From contig JADGMZ010000072.1 in the NCBI GenBank assembly GCA_015234495.1, positions 1 to 6,187 of the forward strand: a DNA stretch of 6,187 bases, given 5' to 3'. The translations under genes and the position numbers were made by a program. Under the pieces are notes generated by a model, which was not told the DNA's origin, searched no databases, and was given only the letters and a program-made list of their open reading frames with translations. The stretch's first letter is position 1. Every line of letters begins with the position of its first letter. Positions 3,541 through 6,187 of this stretch are shown here, one piece after another. Source of the stretch: Brevundimonas sp. (GTDB lineage: Bacteria > Pseudomonadota > Alphaproteobacteria > Caulobacterales > Caulobacteraceae).

Positions 3541-6187
3541 ATGAGAGCCAAGAAAAGATTGCTGTGCGCTTCCGCCCTGTGCGGCAGCCTGTTCGCCATC
3601 AGCCAGCCCGCCTGGGCCGACTGCACCACCCAGGAGGACGCCGTACTGTGCAAGGGCGTCGTGACCGGCGGGTTGACCCTGCCCGCCGGAACCGGTGCGC
3701 TCACGAACCAGGGCACGATTCTGGGGACAGGGGACGTTCCGGCCGTCAGCGGCGACGCTGTCGAGATCACCAATACCGACCAGGGGATCATCGGCGATGC
3801 AGAAGCGCCGGGGATCGCCATTGCCGGCCATGACAACGTCATCGTCAACGCCGGCCGGATCTACGGCGACATCGTGGGCGGCGGCCAGTTGTGGAACAGC
3901 CTGTCGACCGATCAGATGCCGATCTCCGGGCCGGGCCGCATCGACGGCGACATCGTCTTCGGCGACGGCGACGACCTGGTGGCCAACGCCGGCCTCATCA
4001 ACGGCGACATCTCGCTGGGCCTCGGCTTCGACACGCTGATCAACCACTCGGCGGGCGTCATTAACGGCACGATCGACCTGGGCTCCGCCGAGGACGGCGA
4101 AGGCCAGCCGCCGGCCGGTGAAGGGCGTCCCGCCAACACCCTGTCCAACGGCGGCGTCATCAACGGCGACATCCTCGGCGGCGAGGGGAACGACGAGATC
4201 GACAACTGGGGCGCCATCAACGGCGACATCGATCTGCGGGGCGGCGACGACCTGCTGGTCGTCTCCGGCTCGATCGACGGCAATGTCCTCCTGGGCGGCG
4301 GCGATGACCTGGTGATCATCCATGACCGTCCGTTCCTCGGCGATGAGCGCCGGGTCGACGCAGAAGGCGGCAACGAGGACCACCTGGTCTTCAGCGGCGA
4401 CAACGGTACGTGGAAGGCCGGACAGTTTGGCAATTTCGAGCGCCTGACCAAGACCGGCGGCGGCCGGGCGGTGCTCACGGACACCTGGTGGGGCTTCGCC
4501 GAGGTCGAGGTCTGGGACGGGATCCTCGAGACGGCGGCCGGTCCCGATGACGGTCTTGGCGGTACTTTGACGGCCTCGGGCCCCGGCATCTACCTGCTGA
4601 ACGGCGTCCACTACGGCGACATCTGGCTGAAGGAAGGCGGGGTCCTCGCCGGCAACGGCCGCAACGATCCCATGGGGCTCGGCGAGGTGCACGTCTACAA
4701 CGAGTCCGGCGTGGTCTCGCCGGGCGAGGACGGCATCGGCACGCTGACGTTCAGCAACGACTATCACCAGGGCGCCCTCGGTCGCCTTGATATCGAGCTC
4801 GGGGCGCCGGGTGTGTCCGACCTGCTGATCGTCGGTGGGACGGCGTATCTGGACGGCGCAGTGCGCTTCATCCCGCTCGATCTGGCCGACACCGGCCCGT
4901 ACGTCTTCATGCACTACAACGCCGTCACCGGTCAGTTCGCCGCCATCGAGGGCGCAGCGGGCGCGCCGGGCCTGTTCTACACCTACGACGTGGACTACCG
5001 GGCCAATCAGGCCGTGGTGAACGTGGTCAGGACCGGGACGTCGGAGGATCCGGACGAGCCCGAGCCGACCGCCTGCACGCCCTCGCCGGCTCCGTCAGGG
5101 GCGACGGTGGTCTGCGTGCCGCCCGTGGCCGAGCCCCAGGAGTTCACCACCCACGATCTCGACATCCGCGTGAACGGCGTCCTGTCGCTGGCCGAGGGGT
5201 CGCACGTCATCCGCACCACTGGCAGCGACAATCTGCTGACCGTCGCGGCGGATGGCGGCCTGATCAACACCGGCGCAGGCGCCGCCCTGTTGATGGACGG
5301 CGAGGCCGCCCGACTGATCAACCATGGCCAGATTCGATCGGAGGCCGCAGGACGGCAGCGGCACATCCGGCTCAACGCCGAGACCGGCAAGACCAGCGTG
5401 CTCGAGAACCGCGCGGGCGGCGTCATCGGCCTTCAAGGCGATACGGATGCGATCGCCGTCGAAGGCGGCCTAGGCGCCCTCAACGTCGTCAACGACGGCC
5501 GCATCCATGGCGACATCGTCGCCGGCGGCGAGCGTCTGCATCTGACCAATGGCCGGGTCGGCGACAACGGCGATCTGATGGGCGACCATCTGATCCAGGG
5601 CGACATCCTCGGGTCGGCCGCCGCCGACGAGATCCTCAACCGGGGCCGGATCGAGGGCGACCTGCGCACCTATGCGGGCGCGGACCTGATCAGCAACCTG
5701 GGCGGGGAAATCACCGGCGCGATCGACATGGGCGCCGGCGACGACAGGCTCGTCGCCGACGGCCTGAACATCGGCGATATCGCCATGGGCGAGGGCGCCG
5801 ACCTGCTCGAACTGCGAGGCCGCATCGACGGCGACGTGGCCATGGGCGCGGGCGACGACCGGGTCTGGATCGACAGGCTGCGCCAGCCGGGCGACCCGGC
5901 CGCTTTCGACGCCGACCATGTGATGGACGGCGGCGAGGGAGTCGACGCCCTGGTCTTCCACAACGACAACGGCGTCTGGGACGCCGGCCAGTTCGCCAAC
6001 TTCGAAACCCTTCGCAAGGAGGGTGCCGGCACCACCACCCTGACCGGCGTCTGGGATCACTTCGGTCCCGAGAGCCAGGCCGAGATCGCGGGCGGCGCCC
6101 TGCGTCTGGCGGACGACACCGAGATGCATCTGGCGGCGGTGGTCTCCAACGGCGGCCACTATCAGCTGGACGGCGTCCAGCTGGCAG
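3541..6187 (+). CDS. Large exported beta-helix protein, autotransporter-type passenger, 3' end outside window
   Basis: The frame is open from ATG 3541 to the window end (882 codons, no stop). Residues 1-26 are a clear signal peptide: MRAKKR, hydrophobic LLCASALCGSLFAI, cleavage after PAWA. Residues about 28-380 form passenger 1, with IxGDI coils repeating every 19-21 residues and GxGDDL turns, then a GG...LVFSGDNGTWKAGQFGNFE segment. Residues about 381-500 (SPGEDGIGTLTF..., LDIELGAPGVSDLLIVGGTAYLDG, TGPYVFMHYNAVTGQF) match the conserved end of autotransporter passengers, which normally leads straight into the beta-barrel. Here an acidic/proline linker (501-511) instead leads into passenger 2 (about 512-882 and beyond), with the same parts in the same order. 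The role is probably a surface or secreted adhesin-like protein; the barrel needed to prove type V secretion is not in view. The ribosome site is weak (GGA at 3532-3534; AGAGAGG lies 20 bases upstream). Start confidence is good because of the signal peptide. Confidence 0.85.
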   Translation, partial: MRAKKRLLCASALCGSLFAISQPAWADCTTQEDAVLCKGVVTGGLTLPAGTGALTNQGTILGTGDVPAVSGDAVEITNTDQGIIGDAEAPGIAIAGHDNVIVNAGRIYGDIVGGGQLWNSLSTDQMPISGPGRIDGDIVFGDGDDLVANAGLINGDISLGLGFDTLINHSAGVINGTIDLGSAEDGEGQPPAGEGRPANTLSNGGVINGDILGGEGNDEIDNWGAINGDIDLRGGDDLLVVSGSIDGNVLLGGGDDLVIIHDRPFLGDERRVDAEGGNEDHLVFSGDNGTWKAGQFGNFERLTKTGGGRAVLTDTWWGFAEVEVWDGILETAAGPDDGLGGTLTASGPGIYLLNGVHYGDIWLKEGGVLAGNGRNDPMGLGEVHVYNESGVVSPGEDGIGTLTFSNDYHQGALGRLDIELGAPGVSDLLIVGGTAYLDGAVRFIPLDLADTGPYVFMHYNAVTGQFAAIEGAAGAPGLFYTYDVDYRANQAVVNVVRTGTSEDPDEPEPTACTPSPAPSGATVVCVPPVAEPQEFTTHDLDIRVNGVLSLAEGSHVIRTTGSDNLLTVAADGGLINTGAGAALLMDGEAARLINHGQIRSEAAGRQRHIRLNAETGKTSVLENRAGGVIGLQGDTDAIAVEGGLGALNVVNDGRIHGDIVAGGERLHLTNGRVGDNGDLMGDHLIQGDILGSAAADEILNRGRIEGDLRTYAGADLISNLGGEITGAIDMGAGDDRLVADGLNIGDIAMGEGADLLELRGRIDGDVAMGAGDDRVWIDRLRQPGDPAAFDADHVMDGGEGVDALVFHNDNGVWDAGQFANFETLRKEGAGTTTLTGVWDHFGPESQAEIAGGALRLADDTEMHLAAVVSNGGHYQLDGVQLA
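3859..4287 (+). repeat. Beta-helix coil repeats, passenger 1
   Basis: Codons for I-x-G-[DTN]-[IV] start at 3859, 3940, 3997, 4060, 4159, 4216 and 4273. Successive gaps are 81, 57, 63, 99, 57 and 57 bases, so the basic unit is 57 bases or 19 residues, about one turn of a parallel beta-helix. Most units carry a Gly/Asp turn (GDGDDL, GGEGNDEI, GGDDLL, GGGDDL) after the strand. The longer gap before 4159 holds an inserted Gly/Pro/Glu-rich loop (4081-4140). Confidence 0.8.
4366..4488 (+). repeat. Module signature, copy 1 (GG..LVF.GDNGTW.AGQF.NFE...LT..W)
   Basis: This in-frame segment reads GGNEDHLVFSGDNGTW, KAGQFGNFERLTKTGGG, then LTDTW. It is matched closely by the segment at 5929-6054, 1,563 bases downstream. 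It closes the coil region of passenger 1 and lies before the autochaperone-like part. Confidence 0.8.
4681..5040 (+). other. Autochaperone-like passenger end domain within the beta-helix protein
   Basis: Residues 381-500 of the protein follow the familiar order VSPGEDGIGTLTF, a GxLDIEL strand, SDLLIVGGTAYLDGAV, an aromatic strand and VTGQF, then FYTYDVDY...AVVNVVR. In known autotransporters this segment sits immediately before the C-terminal barrel and helps passenger folding. Here it is internal and is followed by the linker EDPDEPEP and a second passenger. The domain call is from pattern memory. Confidence 0.65.
5503..5838 (+). repeat. Beta-helix coil repeats, passenger 2
   Basis: Equivalent I-x-G-[DA]-[IVL] positions begin at 5503, 5593, 5650, 5710, 5767 (degenerate, NIGDI) and 5824. 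The last five are 57, 60, 57 and 57 bases apart, the same 19-20 residue turn as in passenger 1. The turns here read GAGDDRL, GEGADLL and GAGDDRV. Confidence 0.78.
5929..6054 (+). repeat. Module signature, copy 2
   Basis: This reads GGEGVDALVFHNDNGVW, DAGQFANFETLRKEGAG, then LTGVW. It aligns residue by residue with copy 1 at 4366-4488 with a single one-residue gap near the start. The codons differ at many places, so the duplication is not recent. Confidence 0.8.

Noticed and set aside
3489..3833. ATG-started plus-strand frame upstream of and overlapping the beta-helix start
   Set aside because: It has Arg-rich composition and no signal peptide, and it is in a different frame from the clearly coding signal peptide at 3541.
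3451..4914. Open minus-strand frame of 487 codons, rich in VAVD-type repeats
   Set aside because: It lies antisense to the beta-helix gene and its repetitive protein is the mirror of the GGCGACATC-type coil codons. It has no signal peptide, domain or ribosome site.
5470..6159. Open minus-strand frame of 229 codons
   Set aside because: It is another antisense shadow of the same coil repeats in passenger 2, caused by high GC and codon pattern.

Overview
The window is high-GC bacterial DNA that reads as an alphaproteobacterium. Caulobacterales (Brevundimonas-like) is my best guess, based on codon use and on the pairing of an HAE-1 efflux pump with a beta-helix autotransporter-type protein. That assignment is inference; there is no rRNA or other marker here.

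Left part (1-2521, + strand): the C-terminal four fifths of an RND multidrug-type efflux pump. Its start lies upstream of the window. Its stop codon overlaps a GTG that begins a second reading frame, and this frame is clearly the broken 5' end of a Rieske [2Fe-2S] aromatic-ring-oxygenase alpha subunit (about 2518-2816). The remnant has a one-base frameshift, has lost the first half of its iron-sulfur site, and stops soon after the second half (CPNHG).

Junction (about 2817-2957): the Rieske similarity ends and about 20 bases later there is a 44-base segment that reads as the 3' half of a tRNA-Gln(TTG): anticodon loop, 3' anticodon strand, T arm, acceptor 3' strand, G73 and CCA. This is what a tRNA-targeted integration event leaves at the far end of an island. 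The window may therefore contain an old boundary, with the efflux/Rieske side mobile and the right side backbone.

Right part (2958-6187): two divergent genes share a 217-bp intergenic region that carries several short repeats spaced about one helical turn apart. On the - strand is a small exported protein (121 aa, possible lipoprotein) made only of the beta-rich domain usually found in front of alpha/beta hydrolases. On the + strand is a large exported beta-helix protein, open at the window end (882 codons seen). It has a clean signal peptide, regular 19-residue coils of the IxGDI / GxGDDL type, and an autochaperone-like segment followed not by a beta-barrel but by a second copy of the whole passenger. 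The barrel, if any, lies beyond the window.

The efflux pump and the Rieske enzyme would once have been co-translated. The two right-hand genes may be co-regulated envelope or surface proteins.
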